A program made the translations under genes and the position numbers. Positions 1-8,956 of a stretch of DNA of 64,000 nucleotides are shown in pieces. How positions within the stretch are numbered: the stretch's first letter is position 1; every line of letters begins with the position of its first letter. Source of the stretch: Acholeplasma equirhinis. Its GTDB lineage: Bacteria; Bacillota_I; Bacilli_A; Acholeplasmatales; Acholeplasmataceae. Location: positions 1,054,001-1,118,000 of the forward strand of contig NZ_JAFIDC010000001.1 of NCBI RefSeq assembly GCF_017052655.1. Reading direction: 5' to 3'. The notes below the pieces were generated by a model. The model was not told the origin of the DNA, did no database searches, and saw nothing but the letters and a program-made list of their open reading frames with translations.

Positions 1-175
1 CTATTTTAAAATCTTTTAATGTAGTTCTTAATTTAGATTCATAAAGTCTAATCAAATTTTTATCTGTAACAATAAAAATTCTATCGTTAGAATAGACCTT
101 CTTTATCTCTTCTGCTAGATTATCGATTAAATTATTTTCAATTTTAATTTCGTAAGCATTAAGATTTAAGATCAT
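1..175 (-). CDS. aroB: 3-dehydroquinate synthase, N-terminal part (runs off the window)
   Basis: Only the first 58 codons are present. The start is an ATG at 173-175, overlapping the end of tyrA by 17 bases. The translated segment has the N-terminal pattern of AroB-type sugar-phosphate cyclases: a short beta-strand region, then a strand ending IFIVTDKN near residues 34-41, which in this family begins the NAD-binding half. The enzyme converts DAHP to 3-dehydroquinate, the second step of the shikimate pathway, and fits the two upstream genes of the same operon. The identification rests on this short stretch plus context. Confidence 0.72.
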   Translation of the reverse strand, partial: MILNLNAYEIKIENNLIDNLAEEIKKVYSNDRIFIVTDKNLIRLYESKLRTTLKDFKI

Positions 176-989
176 CGAATGCTAACCTCTTTTCTTTTGA
201 AGTTCTCAATTCTTTCTTTAAAGTTTCAGCATCACTTTCGATAATGTCTCTTTTTAATTTTTGTAAAACTTCAATGAATTTATCCGTTTGTTTAACCAGT
301 GCTTCTTTATTATCAATAAACAATTCAGTCCACATATCTTCATTGATTTTGGCAATTCTAGTTAAATCTCTAAATGAATCACCGGTTGCAAATTTAGTAT
401 AGACTTCATCATCAGATAGCATCAACCCAACTGCAAGTAAATGGGTTAACTGAGAGGTATGTGCGATTAATTTATCGTGTGCTTCAGGTGTTAATTCAGT
501 GATTCTACCAAATCCCATTTGTTCCCCTAAATCTTTAATCATTTTGATATCTTCTTTTGTTGATTTTTCAGTTGTAACAACTAGAAAGTTCGCTTTATTA
601 AACATTGAGATATCACGGTTGAAATAACCCTTCTTTTCACGACCAGCCATTGGATGGTGTGAAACATAACGGATTGTTTCAGGTAGGATAGATAAAAGTT
701 CTTTAACTAAATGAGTTTTCGTTCCAGCAATATCAGTAATGAGTTGTTGATTAAATAACTTTTTATGTTTTTCAACGAAGTGAACATTTTCTTTTGGATA
801 GAGTGCCAAAATAACAAGTTCAGCATCTTTTAATTCATTTAAATTAGAAGACAAAATAACTCTATCTAATTTTGCTTGGAAGTTTACTTGTTCGTCTTGG
901 TCAAAACCATGAACTTCATGACCAAGCAAAGTTAATTTTTCAGCATAGCTTGCCCCCATCAAGCCAAGCCCGACGATAAAGATTTTCAT
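159..989 (-). CDS. tyrA: Prephenate dehydrogenase
   Basis: A 276-residue cytoplasmic enzyme that oxidises and decarboxylates prephenate to 4-hydroxyphenylpyruvate with NAD, the committed step to tyrosine. The Rossmann dinucleotide motif GLGLMG lies at residues 7-12. The family signature HHPMAGRE (residues 111-118) holds catalytic histidines, and a second conserved AHTSQLTHLLA stretch follows near residue 175. The length matches the monofunctional enzyme without an ACT domain, so allosteric tyrosine inhibition through such a domain is not expected. It overlaps the DAHP synthase gene by 4 bases (ATGA) and the aroB start by 17 bases, so the three are co-transcribed and probably controlled by the leader upstream of the operon. 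Confidence 0.93.
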   Translation of the reverse strand: MKIFIVGLGLMGASYAEKLTLLGHEVHGFDQDEQVNFQAKLDRVILSSNLNELKDAELVILALYPKENVHFVEKHKKLFNQQLITDIAGTKTHLVKELLSILPETIRYVSHHPMAGREKKGYFNRDISMFNKANFLVVTTEKSTKEDIKMIKDLGEQMGFGRITELTPEAHDKLIAHTSQLTHLLAVGLMLSDDEVYTKFATGDSFRDLTRIAKINEDMWTELFIDNKEALVKQTDKFIEVLQKLKRDIIESDAETLKKELRTSKEKRLAFDDLKS

Positions 990-2008
990 CTGACGATTTT
1001 CTTTTCAAGTACAGTAGACAGTTTTTCTAATTTGTCCATCATTGCACTGAATTGTTTAGGTTTTAAACTTTGTGGTCCATCAGAAAATGCACGTTCTGGA
1101 TCATGGTGCACTTCAACGATGATACCATCTGCACCAACAGCAAGTGATGCAAGTGATAAGGATTCAATCATTTCCCATTTACCAGCAGCATGTGATGGGT
1201 CTACAATCACTGGTAAGTGTGATAGTTCTCTGACTGCTAATACAGCAGAAATATCTAACGTATTTCTTGTATATTTTTCAAAGGTACGAATACCTCTTTC
1301 ACAAAGAATAACTTGTTCATTACCAGATGCCATAATGTATTCTGCACTCATTAACCATTCTTCAATGGTATTAGATAAACCACGTTTTAATAAAACTGGG
1401 ACATTGTATTTACCGATAGCTTTAAGTAAATCAAAGTTTTGCATATTACGTGCACCAATTTGGATGATATCCGTATATTTAACGAATTCCTCTAAATGTT
1501 CGGTACCCATAAGTTCAGTGACAATCGCCATGTCTAGTTTATCTGCGACTTTACGCATCATCTTTAATCCTTCGATACCTAAACCTTGGAATGCATATGG
1601 CGATGTTCTAGGTTTAAATACACCACCACGTAAGATTTTAGACCCAGCAGCTTTAACTGCTTCTGCAATAATGGTTAATTGTTCTTCAGATTCAACAGAG
1701 CATGGACCCGCCATAACAACAAATTCATCTGAACCAATTTTTACACCATTTTTTAAAGTGATAACTGTTGGTTCTTGACGGAATGCTTTACTTGCAAGTT
1801 TATATGGGCTAGAAATTCTAGTCACATTTTCAACACCTGCAAATACTTTGATTTGGTCAGGATCAAGTGATTTTGTATCACCTAAAATACCAAATAATAC
1901 GATTTCTGCTGATGAGGCATCTTTTATACCCAATCCTTTTTCTTTTAAGTAACTTTGGAGTTTCTCTAATTCCTCTTTAGTTACATTTTTCTTCATTTGA
2001 ACTATCAT
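986..2008 (-). CDS. aroF: 3-deoxy-7-phosphoheptulonate (DAHP) synthase
   Basis: A 340-residue enzyme condensing phosphoenolpyruvate and erythrose 4-phosphate, the entry reaction of aromatic biosynthesis. Residues 1-70 look like the ferredoxin-fold regulatory domain of the Thermotoga-type (class I beta) enzymes. The barrel follows, with GPCSVES at 101-107 (metal-binding Cys), the KPRTSPYAF substrate loop, IGARNMQNF and the DPSHAAG metal-histidine motif. The start is an ATG at 2006-2008, nine bases after AAAGGAG. The stop is UGA, which supports standard code usage. It is the first structural gene of the operon and lies 25 bases after an intrinsic terminator, so its expression is probably set by transcriptional attenuation. 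Confidence 0.93.
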   Translation of the reverse strand: MIVQMKKNVTKEELEKLQSYLKEKGLGIKDASSAEIVLFGILGDTKSLDPDQIKVFAGVENVTRISSPYKLASKAFRQEPTVITLKNGVKIGSDEFVVMAGPCSVESEEQLTIIAEAVKAAGSKILRGGVFKPRTSPYAFQGLGIEGLKMMRKVADKLDMAIVTELMGTEHLEEFVKYTDIIQIGARNMQNFDLLKAIGKYNVPVLLKRGLSNTIEEWLMSAEYIMASGNEQVILCERGIRTFEKYTRNTLDISAVLAVRELSHLPVIVDPSHAAGKWEMIESLSLASLAVGADGIIVEVHHDPERAFSDGPQSLKPKQFSAMMDKLEKLSTVLEKKIVR

Positions 2009-2032
2009 ACGTGTTCTCTCCTTTATTTGAAA

Positions 2033-2067
2033 TAAAAAACTCCTATAGGTATGTTCCTATCAGGAGT
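2033..2067 (-). terminator. Attenuator terminator before the DAHP synthase gene
   Basis: On the minus strand ACTCCT (2062-2067) pairs with AGGAGT (2039-2044), and inside it ATAGG pairs with CCTAT with one bulged G. The stem is followed by a run of six T. It lies in the 5' leader of the operon, 25 bases before the aroF start, so it can only act on transcripts entering the operon. This is the position expected for an attenuator. Confidence 0.8.
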
Positions 2068-2092
2068 CATCTTTTTTTGAAGTATGCTTCGA

Positions 2093-2215
2093 TTGGTAAC
2101 ATTCCTTATCTAACTAGTACCGCTAAAAAGGAATGCACATAATGCAAATCCTTTTACATTTGATAATAGTAATAATAAGCAAATGTATTTAAAAACATGA
2201 GTTACCAACTTCCTT
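2093..2215 (-). promoter_or_regulatory. Leader RNA with competing helices (attenuation region)
   Basis: Three helices can be drawn in the minus-strand RNA. Helix A pairs 2149-2155 with 2126-2132 (7 bp) with an inner TGCA/TGCA pair, starts at the leader stop codon and is followed by five T. Helix B pairs 2128-2135 with 2100-2107 (8 bp perfect) and excludes A. Helix D pairs 2201-2208, between the leader ribosome site and its ATG, with 2093-2100 (8 bp perfect). A ribosome held on the tyrosine codons (2163-2177) would cover the 5' arm of A and favour B. How B or D would affect the distal terminator at 2033-2067 is not clear from inspection. Confidence 0.6.
2154..2198 (-). CDS. Tyrosine-rich leader peptide of the aromatic operon
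   Basis: A 14-residue open frame reading MFLNTFAYYYYYQM, with five consecutive Tyr codons (TAT TAT TAC TAT TAT, 2163-2177) and two Phe codons, ending in TAA. It has its own ribosome site AAGGAAG (2209-2215) ten bases before the ATG. A promoter with a predicted start near 2221 lies just upstream. Position, composition and the terminator that follows match classical leader peptides of amino-acid biosynthetic operons such as pheA or trp. The inferred role is to sense charged tRNA-Tyr (and tRNA-Phe) through ribosome stalling. A peptide this short cannot be recognised by homology, so the call rests on architecture. Confidence 0.78.
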   Translation of the reverse strand: MFLNTFAYYYYYQM

Positions 2216-2227
2216 TTGTTTGTAAAT

Positions 2228-2256
2228 ATATTAACACACTGAAAATAAAATTACAA
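2228..2256 (-). promoter_or_regulatory. Sigma-A-type promoter of the aromatic operon
   Basis: Minus strand TTGTAA (2251-2256), a 17-base spacer, and TAATAT (2228-2233) preceded by TG one base upstream (extended -10). The transcript would begin near 2221, just ahead of the leader-peptide ribosome site. Confidence 0.72.
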
Positions 2257-2269
2257 TGAAATTATTTTG

Positions 2270-3118
2270 TTATTGTTTCTTAATATATCCAAGACCTAAT
2301 GCTTTAGGGCCAGTATGTGCACCAACAACTGGTGTTAAATACGTTACAACGATTTCACGTTCAGGATAAACTTCTTTAATTAATTCTTTAACTAAAGCAA
2401 CATTTTCATCTGCATGTGCATGTGAAATAAATGTAATAACATCTTGATCTTTAGTTTCTTCTAAGTAAAGTTCAACAACACGTTTTAAAGCTTTATTTGT
2501 TGTACGAATCTTTTCTAGAGTTTCAACTTTACCTTCTTTTGAGAAAGTTAAAACTGGTTTTAATGCAAGCATTGTACCTAAAGTACCTTGTAATTTAGAT
2601 AAACGTCCGTTCTTAACTAAATATAGTAATGTATCAACAGTGAAGTACATATGATTGTTGTCTCTAATGAAATCTAAAACTTGTAAGATTTCCTCAACAT
2701 TCGCACCATTTTCAACCATTGATTGGGCAGTTAATGCCATATACGCTTCTGGATATGCTAGAATTCTTGAATCATATGCAATCACATTTAATTTAGTTTC
2801 GCTTGAAAGTTGTTGAACAGCAGCACACATACCTGAGAGTGGTCTAGCAATTGTAATTACAATTGCATCAGTGTAACCTTCAGATTCTAACTTATTAAAA
2901 TACTCTAACATATGTCCAAGTGATGTATAGGATGTCTTTGGAATATCATTTGGATTCGCAGCAATACGATTATAAAAGTCCGCTGCTGGCATTTCAACAA
3001 AATCTTCATAAGACTCTGAACCAAAATGCAATTTACTTCTAAAAATTTCAATGTCTTTTGGATAATCTACGTAGTCAATAGCTGAGTTGGAACAAACGAT
3101 TATCTTAATTTTCCTCAT
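2270..3118 (-). CDS. DegV family fatty-acid-binding protein
   Basis: A 282-residue protein with the DegV two-domain pattern: an N-terminal domain opening with a short strand and SNSAIDY, followed by conserved [11 protein letters not shown] (about residues 58-70) and a central [10 protein letters not shown] segment, then the C-terminal [13 protein letters not shown] and [14 protein letters not shown] motifs. Family members bind fatty acids and present them to fatty-acid kinase FakA for phosphorylation and use in phospholipid synthesis. Such a role suits an organism that incorporates exogenous lipids, but no FakA gene is in this window. The start ATG overlaps the mscL stop by 4 bases. The start of the gene uses SN where many homologues have TDS. 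Confidence 0.88.
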   Translation of the reverse strand: MRKIKIIVCSNSAIDYVDYPKDIEIFRSKLHFGSESYEDFVEMPAADFYNRIAANPNDIPKTSYTSLGHMLEYFNKLESEGYTDAIVITIARPLSGMCAAVQQLSSETKLNVIAYDSRILAYPEAYMALTAQSMVENGANVEEILQVLDFIRDNNHMYFTVDTLLYLVKNGRLSKLQGTLGTMLALKPVLTFSKEGKVETLEKIRTTNKALKRVVELYLEETKDQDVITFISHAHADENVALVKELIKEVYPEREIVVTYLTPVVGAHTGPKALGLGYIKKQ

Positions 3119-3627
3119 TTTTTCTTTTCTCCTAATAAATCTCTAATTTCTCTTAGTAATTCGATTTCTTCATTCTTTTGAATTTTTTCATCAGCCGCTT
3201 TTTGATCATCAATCACTTGCTTAGCATCTGCTTTAACTTGTGCTTCTTTAGCTTTTTCTTCAGCTTCAAGTTTTAGCAGTTCAGCCTCAACCTGACGACG
3301 TTTAATAATGAAGAATAACGCCATATAAATAGAAAATGCAATGATTAAGAATTCAATAACAACCTGAATAAAATTACCATAATTGATTGTAACATTATTT
3401 GCTTCATTTATAACGACAACCAAGTCTTTAAAATCAACACCATTAAGTAAAACACCTATAGGTGGCAGAATAATGTCATTCACTAAACTTGTAATGATTT
3501 TACCGAAAGCACCACCAATGATGACCCCAACAGCCATATCAATGACATTACCCTTCATGATAAAATCTTTGAATCCCTGAACAAAACCTTTGACCTTAAC
3601 TTTTGTTGAAATCTTTTTCTCTTTCAT
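3115..3627 (-). CDS. mscL: Large-conductance mechanosensitive channel MscL
   Basis: A 170-residue inner-membrane channel that opens under membrane tension to release solutes during osmotic downshock, important for a wall-less cell. The first transmembrane segment holds the family signature [31 protein letters not shown]-like pattern (from about residue 20), then a short loop and a second helix (about 85-105). The charged C-terminal tail is long and lysine/glutamate-rich, probably a coiled coil. I place the start at the ATG at 3625-3627, ten bases after GGAG; an in-frame TTG at 3636 lies too close to that site. The gene overlaps the preceding HAD gene by 32 bases and degV by 4. Confidence 0.92.
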   Translation of the reverse strand: MKEKKISTKVKVKGFVQGFKDFIMKGNVIDMAVGVIIGGAFGKIITSLVNDIILPPIGVLLNGVDFKDLVVVINEANNVTINYGNFIQVVIEFLIIAFSIYMALFFIIKRRQVEAELLKLEAEEKAKEAQVKADAKQVIDDQKAADEKIQKNEEIELLREIRDLLGEKKK

Positions 3628-4252
3628 ACATTTCAATCTCCTTTTCTAAATCTTTGAAATGATCAATAGTCTTTAAATTACCAAAGCGATGTTTAGCTTG
3701 ATGACCTTTTGTATAAATGATCATATGGCAACCTAAAGATTCTGCAACTTCATGATCGTGTAATGTGTCACCAACCATAACAATTTCTTTAGGATTTAAA
3801 CTGTGTTTTTCAACGTATCGCTTTGCTACTTGCACTTTACTTTGTGCATAGATGTCTTCTATTCCTAATATATCATCAAATATAGATTTGATGTTAAAAT
3901 GTGATAACTGTTCGATTAGATTTTCATACTTGGAAGCAGAAAGTACAACCACCTTATGTCCTTTAGCTTTTAAATCTTCTACAGCCTCAATTAATCCTTC
4001 ATGAAGTTTACAATTCAAACTTGCTGGTTGATATCTTTGAATGAATCTAACTGCTAATTCTTCAAATGTATAGCCTTCAAAATTAAATCCTGCTAGTTTG
4101 TAATATTCAACAATTGGAAAGGTAAATATATCTAAATATCTTTCAAGTGTAATCGGTTGATGACCTTGTTCCTGAAGCATTTCATTTAAAAGGTCAAAAG
4201 ATAATTCTAAATCGTCTAATATCGTTCCGTTAAAGTCTAAAAATATTGTCAT
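3596..4252 (-). CDS. HAD-superfamily hydrolase (phosphoglycolate phosphatase-like)
   Basis: About 218 residues with HAD motifs: motif [10 protein letters not shown] near the N-terminus (nucleophile Asp in DxNGT, where DxDGT is usual), motif II VVLSAS, a conserved lysine (AKRYVEK) and motif [13 protein letters not shown]. The alpha-helical cap between motifs I and II is of the phosphoglycolate phosphatase/beta-phosphoglucomutase type. The substrate cannot be told. The start is chosen at 4252, seven bases after the rlmH stop with GAGG in front, because translation from the upstream in-frame Met would run through rlmH and add unrelated residues. The second motif-I aspartate is replaced by Asn, which occurs in some HAD subfamilies but may alter activity. 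Confidence 0.78.
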   Translation of the reverse strand: MTIFLDFNGTILDDLELSFDLLNEMLQEQGHQPITLERYLDIFTFPIVEYYKLAGFNFEGYTFEELAVRFIQRYQPASLNCKLHEGLIEAVEDLKAKGHKVVVLSASKYENLIEQLSHFNIKSIFDDILGIEDIYAQSKVQVAKRYVEKHSLNPKEIVMVGDTLHDHEVAESLGCHMIIYTKGHQAKHRFGNLKTIDHFKDLEKEIEMYEREKDFNKS

Positions 4253-4259
4253 GATGTCC

Positions 4260-4703
4260 TCACTTGTGGTATGGATGATTCTTAAGGATTGCTTCTGCTC
4301 TATAAATTTGCTCAACTAAAACTAAACGCATCAATTGATGCGGAAATGTCATTTTAGAAAATGAGAGTAGAAGATCTGATTTTTGTTTAACTTCATTGGA
4401 TAATCCCCAAGAACCACCAATAATAAAGTTGATTGTAGATGTTTGATGACTAACAGTGTTATTTAAAAGTTCAGCAAACGCTTTGGAATCGAATTGCTTG
4501 CCCTCTATAGCTAAAGCTATAACAAAGGCATCTTTATCAATTTTAGATAGGATTTGTTGTCCTTCTTTTTCCATACCTGTTTCATCTTTTTCATCTGGAA
4601 TTTCAACAATTGAGATTGACTTCATTTGTTTTGTATACTTTCCGATTAAAGTTATAATTTCAGGTTGTTTAATTTTACCAACTGCAATGATTTTTACTTT
4701 CAT
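4260..4703 (-). CDS. rlmH: 23S rRNA (pseudouridine-1915-N3)-methyltransferase
   Basis: A 147-residue SPOUT methyltransferase that methylates pseudouridine 1915 in helix 69 of 23S rRNA on assembled 70S ribosomes. It opens with MKVKIIAVGKIK, typical of RlmH. The FIIGGSWGLS loop near residue 100 corresponds to the SAM-binding knot (GGSxG), and the C-terminal KMTFPHQLMRLVLVEQIYRAE and HPYHK are the most conserved part of the family. The length is close to the usual 155-160 residues. It overlaps the upstream metallo-hydrolase gene by 4 bases, the same order as yycJ and rlmH in Bacillus. Confidence 0.95.
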   Translation of the reverse strand: MKVKIIAVGKIKQPEIITLIGKYTKQMKSISIVEIPDEKDETGMEKEGQQILSKIDKDAFVIALAIEGKQFDSKAFAELLNNTVSHQTSTINFIIGGSWGLSNEVKQKSDLLLSFSKMTFPHQLMRLVLVEQIYRAEAILKNHPYHK

Positions 4704-5467
4704 AATTTAATCCTTGGTAATGAAGTTTGAGAAGCATAATAAATTGTTACTTTTGAAGGATCTTCAAATTGATCAACAACTGCTTTTTCAATATCAAAAA
4801 TGTCATTACAATCCTCACTGATGTGTGCAACAATCCAGATAGCTTCTTTTTCTATCAACTGATTCATAAGTCTTGCCGCATCTTCATTTGATAAATGACC
4901 GGTAATACCTAAAATTCTTTGTTTTAAATAAAATGGTCGTTTTGAATTTAATAGTTTTACCGGGTCATGATTTGACTCTAAAAGATAGCAGTCTGCATTT
5001 TTCAAGATGTCAACATAACTTTGATCAACATAACCTGTATCTGTTAAAAGTACAAATTTTTTATTTTTATCATCAAAAATAAATCCTACTGGTTCTTTCG
5101 CATCATGAGAAAGCAGTATTGGGGTAATCTCAAAGTCAAAATGATAGAATTTTTCATCTGCTCTAATGATTGTATATTCGGGTAAAAATGGTTTAATTTC
5201 ACCATTCAATGCATCTAATGTACCTTGGGTTAAATAAACTCTTTTTATTGACCCTGATTTTAGTAAACTTTTAAGTCCTAAGATATGGTCAGCGTGCTCG
5301 TGCGTGAGAAATAGTGTATCGATAGAATCAATATCCTCACCATATGCTTTCATTTTTGATTCAATTTTTTGATATGATATGCCCGCGTCAATAAAAAATG
5401 AAGTATTCTCATTTTTTACGAGCGTCATATTTCCTTTTGATCCTGATGCTAAAACAAAGATATCCAT
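4700..5467 (-). CDS. MBL-fold hydrolase, YycJ/WalJ type
   Basis: A 255-residue metallo-beta-lactamase-fold protein with the zinc signature THEHADHILGL (residues 56-66) and later HDA and DTGYVD metal-ligand motifs. The opening FVLASGSKGNMTLV is characteristic of YycJ/WalJ proteins, implicated in Bacillus and Streptococcus in coordinating cell-wall and replication functions and possessing 5'-3' exonuclease activity in some cases. This organism appears to lack the cell-wall context, so a nuclease role is more likely; that is inference. An extended -10 (TGCTACAAT) lies upstream near 5493. Confidence 0.85.
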   Translation of the reverse strand: MDIFVLASGSKGNMTLVKNENTSFFIDAGISYQKIESKMKAYGEDIDSIDTLFLTHEHADHILGLKSLLKSGSIKRVYLTQGTLDALNGEIKPFLPEYTIIRADEKFYHFDFEITPILLSHDAKEPVGFIFDDKNKKFVLLTDTGYVDQSYVDILKNADCYLLESNHDPVKLLNSKRPFYLKQRILGITGHLSNEDAARLMNQLIEKEAIWIVAHISEDCNDIFDIEKAVVDQFEDPSKVTIYYASQTSLPRIKL

Positions 5468-5561
5468 AATTTCACCTATACATATTGTAGCACATATGCC
5501 CTCAAATCTTAACCGCTTACATAATTCACATGATATTTATATCATTAAAAACAAAAACATG

Positions 5562-5590
5562 TTGCATTAAGAGTTGAAAAATGCTATATT
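5562..5590 (+). promoter_or_regulatory. Promoter of the large lipoprotein gene
   Basis: TTGCAT (5562-5567), a 17-base spacer and TATATT (5585-5590) with TG one base before the -10. The gene starts 46 bases downstream after AAGGAG at 5619-5624. Confidence 0.6.
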
Positions 5591-5635
5591 ATATATGCTG
5601 TATTTTTTAAACACATTTAAGGAGTGAACGCATAC

Positions 5636-8600
5636 ATGAAAATATTAAGAACGTTATTATCCGCAAAGAAACTCGCTATTTTTTTATTAGTCGGCTTTCT
5701 AGCACTTGCGCTAGTGGCGTGTGAGAACACCAGTGGGAATGTTCCATACGGCTCAATAAGCGACGGTAACTACTTAGAATTAGGTGGTTACACAGTTACA
5801 AACAAAGAACTATACAACAATCTAAGAACTTCTTCTTTAAGCAGATTAACATCTGTTATCGATAAACTCGTGTTTAAAGATGTTGAACTTGACACTGCAA
5901 ACCTCTCAGACTTTGAAGTTAAAGCATTTGAAACAGAAATCAATACAGCACTCTTCTCAAATGCAACTATTTCACCAAAAACAATTAGTGAAATGACTGA
6001 TGATCAACTTGCACAAAGAATTTTATCTTTTGCAGATTCATTTGTTATCACTAATCCGGGCACTGATAAAGCTCAATTAATCGCTTATCTTGAAGCAATT
6101 ATGGAAGATGCAGTTGCTTATTACGAAAGTGATGAATATGATGAAGAAGCTGATTATGAATTCGGTTATACTTCAATCGCTGGATTCAACACTATCGTTG
6201 CTGCAGTTATCCAACAATACACTTTACCAGTACTTAAACAAGTGTATGCAAAATCTCTATTAGGAGAGGTTGATGAACAGGGTAATCTTTCAGGCGAATT
6301 AGCAGATGAAGATTCAACTGCTTATATCTCTGAAGCTCAAGCTGTTACATACTACAAGAATAATATTGCTGGTCGTTATGATGTTAATGCATTAATTATT
6401 CAATTTGCTTCTGTTAAAGAAAATGAATTATTAAGATACAAATACGCTATCAAATCTAACTCACGTGGTGAATGGTATTTTATCCCTAACCTAAATGATC
6501 CTGCAGTCATTGCTGCAATTAAAGCAGATGACTATGATGCAAACTCATCATTAGGTAAAGCTAAGAAAATCATTACAGATTCTCTTGCAAATGGTGGATT
6601 AGGTATCGATTTAGCTGATTTAGATGTTATTGACTATCGTACACCTCAATTTGCAACTTACTACAATAAGTACACTCTACAATCTGCAGTAGACAACAAC
6701 TTCTACTCAAGAATTTTAGGTGACGAAGGTAATGAAAACGAAGTATTATACTACTTCTTAAAGATTTATGATGATCTAAACTCAACAAAATTTGCACCAG
6801 ATAACATTGCAGATCTTGCTGATGCTGGTGTCAGAGTTGATATCGAAGAAGCATTCAAAATGGCGTACTCAAACCCAGTATTTACTGGTAATACACAATT
6901 AAGAAACTACGTTTACGGTTTAGATAAAGAATCTTTATACTTAGAGACTAAAGATGGTCCAAACGAAGATGGTAAAACATATAATCGTCCATACTCACGT
7001 CAAGTACAAAACTTCAACAATAAATCATATTTAGTTTACTTATTAAATGACAACCGTGAAGATGATAAAGATGTTTTAAATGAAACTGATGCTGAAAACC
7101 CAGTATTCTGGACAACAGATGATAATGCAAATGCAGAAAATGCGAAAGCAATGTACATCAAATCTTTAAAAGCATTAGAAAAATCAAGATTAACTGCTGC
7201 TTACATCACTTCTAAAGTTAACGAAAAATACGAATCAGCTACAATTGATATCTTCGACCCAATCTTCCGCGAGTTCTATCGTGATGAAAAAGGTTATAAA
7301 GGCTCAGAAGGCTTTGAAGGTAACGATTTATTAGCAAGAGTAAACGGAGATGACATCCTTGTTGATGACTTCTTCGATGAATTAGATAATGTTTTAGGTT
7401 TGTCAACTGCACTTGATATTGTCTTAATGAAAAAATTAAGAGCAACTTATGGTGATCAAATCACTGATGAATTACATGCTGAATTCAGAGAAGACTTTGA
7501 AGCTCAATACGTAAATCCATTCTTAGCTAACCAATATGAAACTGCTGGATTCCCTGCAACTATGGGTATTGAGAAGTTCTTATTATTAGGCTTCGGTGCT
7601 TGGGATCGCGATGGTAAAGGTGCTATGCACGATGCAATCGACAGGGCATTCGTTCAATCTAAATTACGTGACTTATTCGAAGAAGATTTAACAAAACACT
7701 TCGCTACAAATGACGTAGATAAGCATATCTATACTAAATTTGCTGATTTATCATTAATTTACAGACAAAATGCTGTTGGAATTTCTGCTTCTCACTTATT
7801 AATCTATCTTGACTTAAACCAAGATGGTTCACCAGATAATCCAAACAATATTGACTTTGAAGAAGCTAACTTAGTTGACTTACAAGGCAACGATATTGAC
7901 AATATGGCTCAACTTGAAGCTGTTATTGCTGAATTCATTCAAAAGATCAACGAACGTGCTTCATTATCATCAAGCATGAGTGAAGGTTTAAATGCTGTTG
8001 TATCTGCTTATAACAGTGCAACTCGCGTTGAATTATCATTAATGACATTAGCTGACTTAGGTCCAAACCCAACTCCAGAACAAGTTCTTGAGTTCATTAA
8101 CAAATACAATCGTGAAGATGTATGGGTTCCATTTAAACGTTTAGGCTTACAACTTAAGTTCGAAACTTTAGGTGAAATCACAAATACTACAAACTTCCCT
8201 GGTGGTTCTTCTTCTTTAGATGCTGACTTCTTCAATTATGCGATGGCTCTTGCTGATCACTTAAAAGATGCAATCGAAGCAGATGACATTGAACCAAACC
8301 AAATCTTACCATTATATGCTCCATCATTAGGCGATTCAGAAGTTAACTTTGGTGCAGCAAACTTCTCAACATCTAAAACACGCTCAGGCTTTGGATGGCA
8401 CTTAATCTTAGTAACAGGATACACTCAACCATCATCAGCAAAAGCTGAAGGTGATGAAGGTTCATTCGAATCTAAGATTGATAATCCATATGTTGAAGGT
8501 GCTAAATTATCAGGATTAAACAATACTGATGATCTAACTTGGGAACAAATCTTAATCTACATTGAAGAGTCTAAAGAAGAAACTGGCGTAGTTACATTAC

Positions 8601-8893
8601 CAACTTCAGTTGTTACAGCAATCAATAAATACTTCACACCAATTCAAACTGCTTACAACAACTCATATGCTCAATTAGAAATTGCATTCAACTTCATTTT
8701 CAATGGCAATATCCAATTAGCTGATGCTTCACAAAATGCTAAATTACAAGCATTAAGAGAGGCTAACTTAAACCAATTCTTCAACTATGCATACTTTGCA
8801 CAAGCTAACGGAACTGATTCAATTTATGACCGCGCTACAAATGCACAATATGCAGCAATCTACTCACAATGGTATGACATTTTAAGAGGTTAA
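5636..8893 (+). CDS. Very large PrsA/SurA-like lipoprotein (putative foldase)
   Basis: About 1085 residues. The N-terminus has a hydrophobic segment ending in the lipobox LVAC near residue 29, so it is a surface lipoprotein. After it, GGYTVTNKELYNNLR resembles the start of SurA/PrsA N-domains. Far downstream ASHLLIYLD (about residue 717) and GFGWHLILV (about 917) resemble the first and last strands of a parvulin peptidyl-prolyl isomerase, separated by an unusually long acidic insert. It is three times the size of a usual PrsA (about 290). The ATG at 5636 is 11 bases after AAGGAG; an in-frame GTG inside that site is not used. Monocistronic, with its own promoter and terminator. The foldase role is inferred from weak motifs. 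Confidence 0.6.
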   Translation: MKILRTLLSAKKLAIFLLVGFLALALVACENTSGNVPYGSISDGNYLELGGYTVTNKELYNNLRTSSLSRLTSVIDKLVFKDVELDTANLSDFEVKAFETEINTALFSNATISPKTISEMTDDQLAQRILSFADSFVITNPGTDKAQLIAYLEAIMEDAVAYYESDEYDEEADYEFGYTSIAGFNTIVAAVIQQYTLPVLKQVYAKSLLGEVDEQGNLSGELADEDSTAYISEAQAVTYYKNNIAGRYDVNALIIQFASVKENELLRYKYAIKSNSRGEWYFIPNLNDPAVIAAIKADDYDANSSLGKAKKIITDSLANGGLGIDLADLDVIDYRTPQFATYYNKYTLQSAVDNNFYSRILGDEGNENEVLYYFLKIYDDLNSTKFAPDNIADLADAGVRVDIEEAFKMAYSNPVFTGNTQLRNYVYGLDKESLYLETKDGPNEDGKTYNRPYSRQVQNFNNKSYLVYLLNDNREDDKDVLNETDAENPVFWTTDDNANAENAKAMYIKSLKALEKSRLTAAYITSKVNEKYESATIDIFDPIFREFYRDEKGYKGSEGFEGNDLLARVNGDDILVDDFFDELDNVLGLSTALDIVLMKKLRATYGDQITDELHAEFREDFEAQYVNPFLANQYETAGFPATMGIEKFLLLGFGAWDRDGKGAMHDAIDRAFVQSKLRDLFEEDLTKHFATNDVDKHIYTKFADLSLIYRQNAVGISASHLLIYLDLNQDGSPDNPNNIDFEEANLVDLQGNDIDNMAQLEAVIAEFIQKINERASLSSSMSEGLNAVVSAYNSATRVELSLMTLADLGPNPTPEQVLEFINKYNREDVWVPFKRLGLQLKFETLGEITNTTNFPGGSSSLDADFFNYAMALADHLKDAIEADDIEPNQILPLYAPSLGDSEVNFGAANFSTSKTRSGFGWHLILVTGYTQPSSAKAEGDEGSFESKIDNPYVEGAKLSGLNNTDDLTWEQILIYIEESKEETGVVTLPTSVVTAINKYFTPIQTAYNNSYAQLEIAFNFIFNGNIQLADASQNAKLQALREANLNQFFNYAYFAQANGTDSIYDRATNAQYAAIYSQWYDILRG

Positions 8894-8910
8894 TTTTAAT
8901 TAATCAATAA

Positions 8911-8939
8911 AGGACACCAATTTACGGTGTCCTTTTTTT
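8911..8939 (+). terminator. Terminator of the large lipoprotein gene
   Basis: GGACACC pairs with GGTGTCC across a short loop, followed by seven T; 18 bases after the stop codon. Confidence 0.88.
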
Positions 8940-8956
8940 ATTTACTATTAAACATA

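Noticed and set aside
1032-1778. Open frame of 248 codons on the plus strand
   Set aside because: It lies wholly inside the well-supported DAHP synthase gene on the other strand, has no ribosome site and no recognisable domain.
2100-2140. Possible T-box (sequence AGCGGTAC in the leader)
   Set aside because: The T-box core AGGGTGGNACCGCG and a specifier stem-loop are absent; the translated Tyr run explains the leader better.
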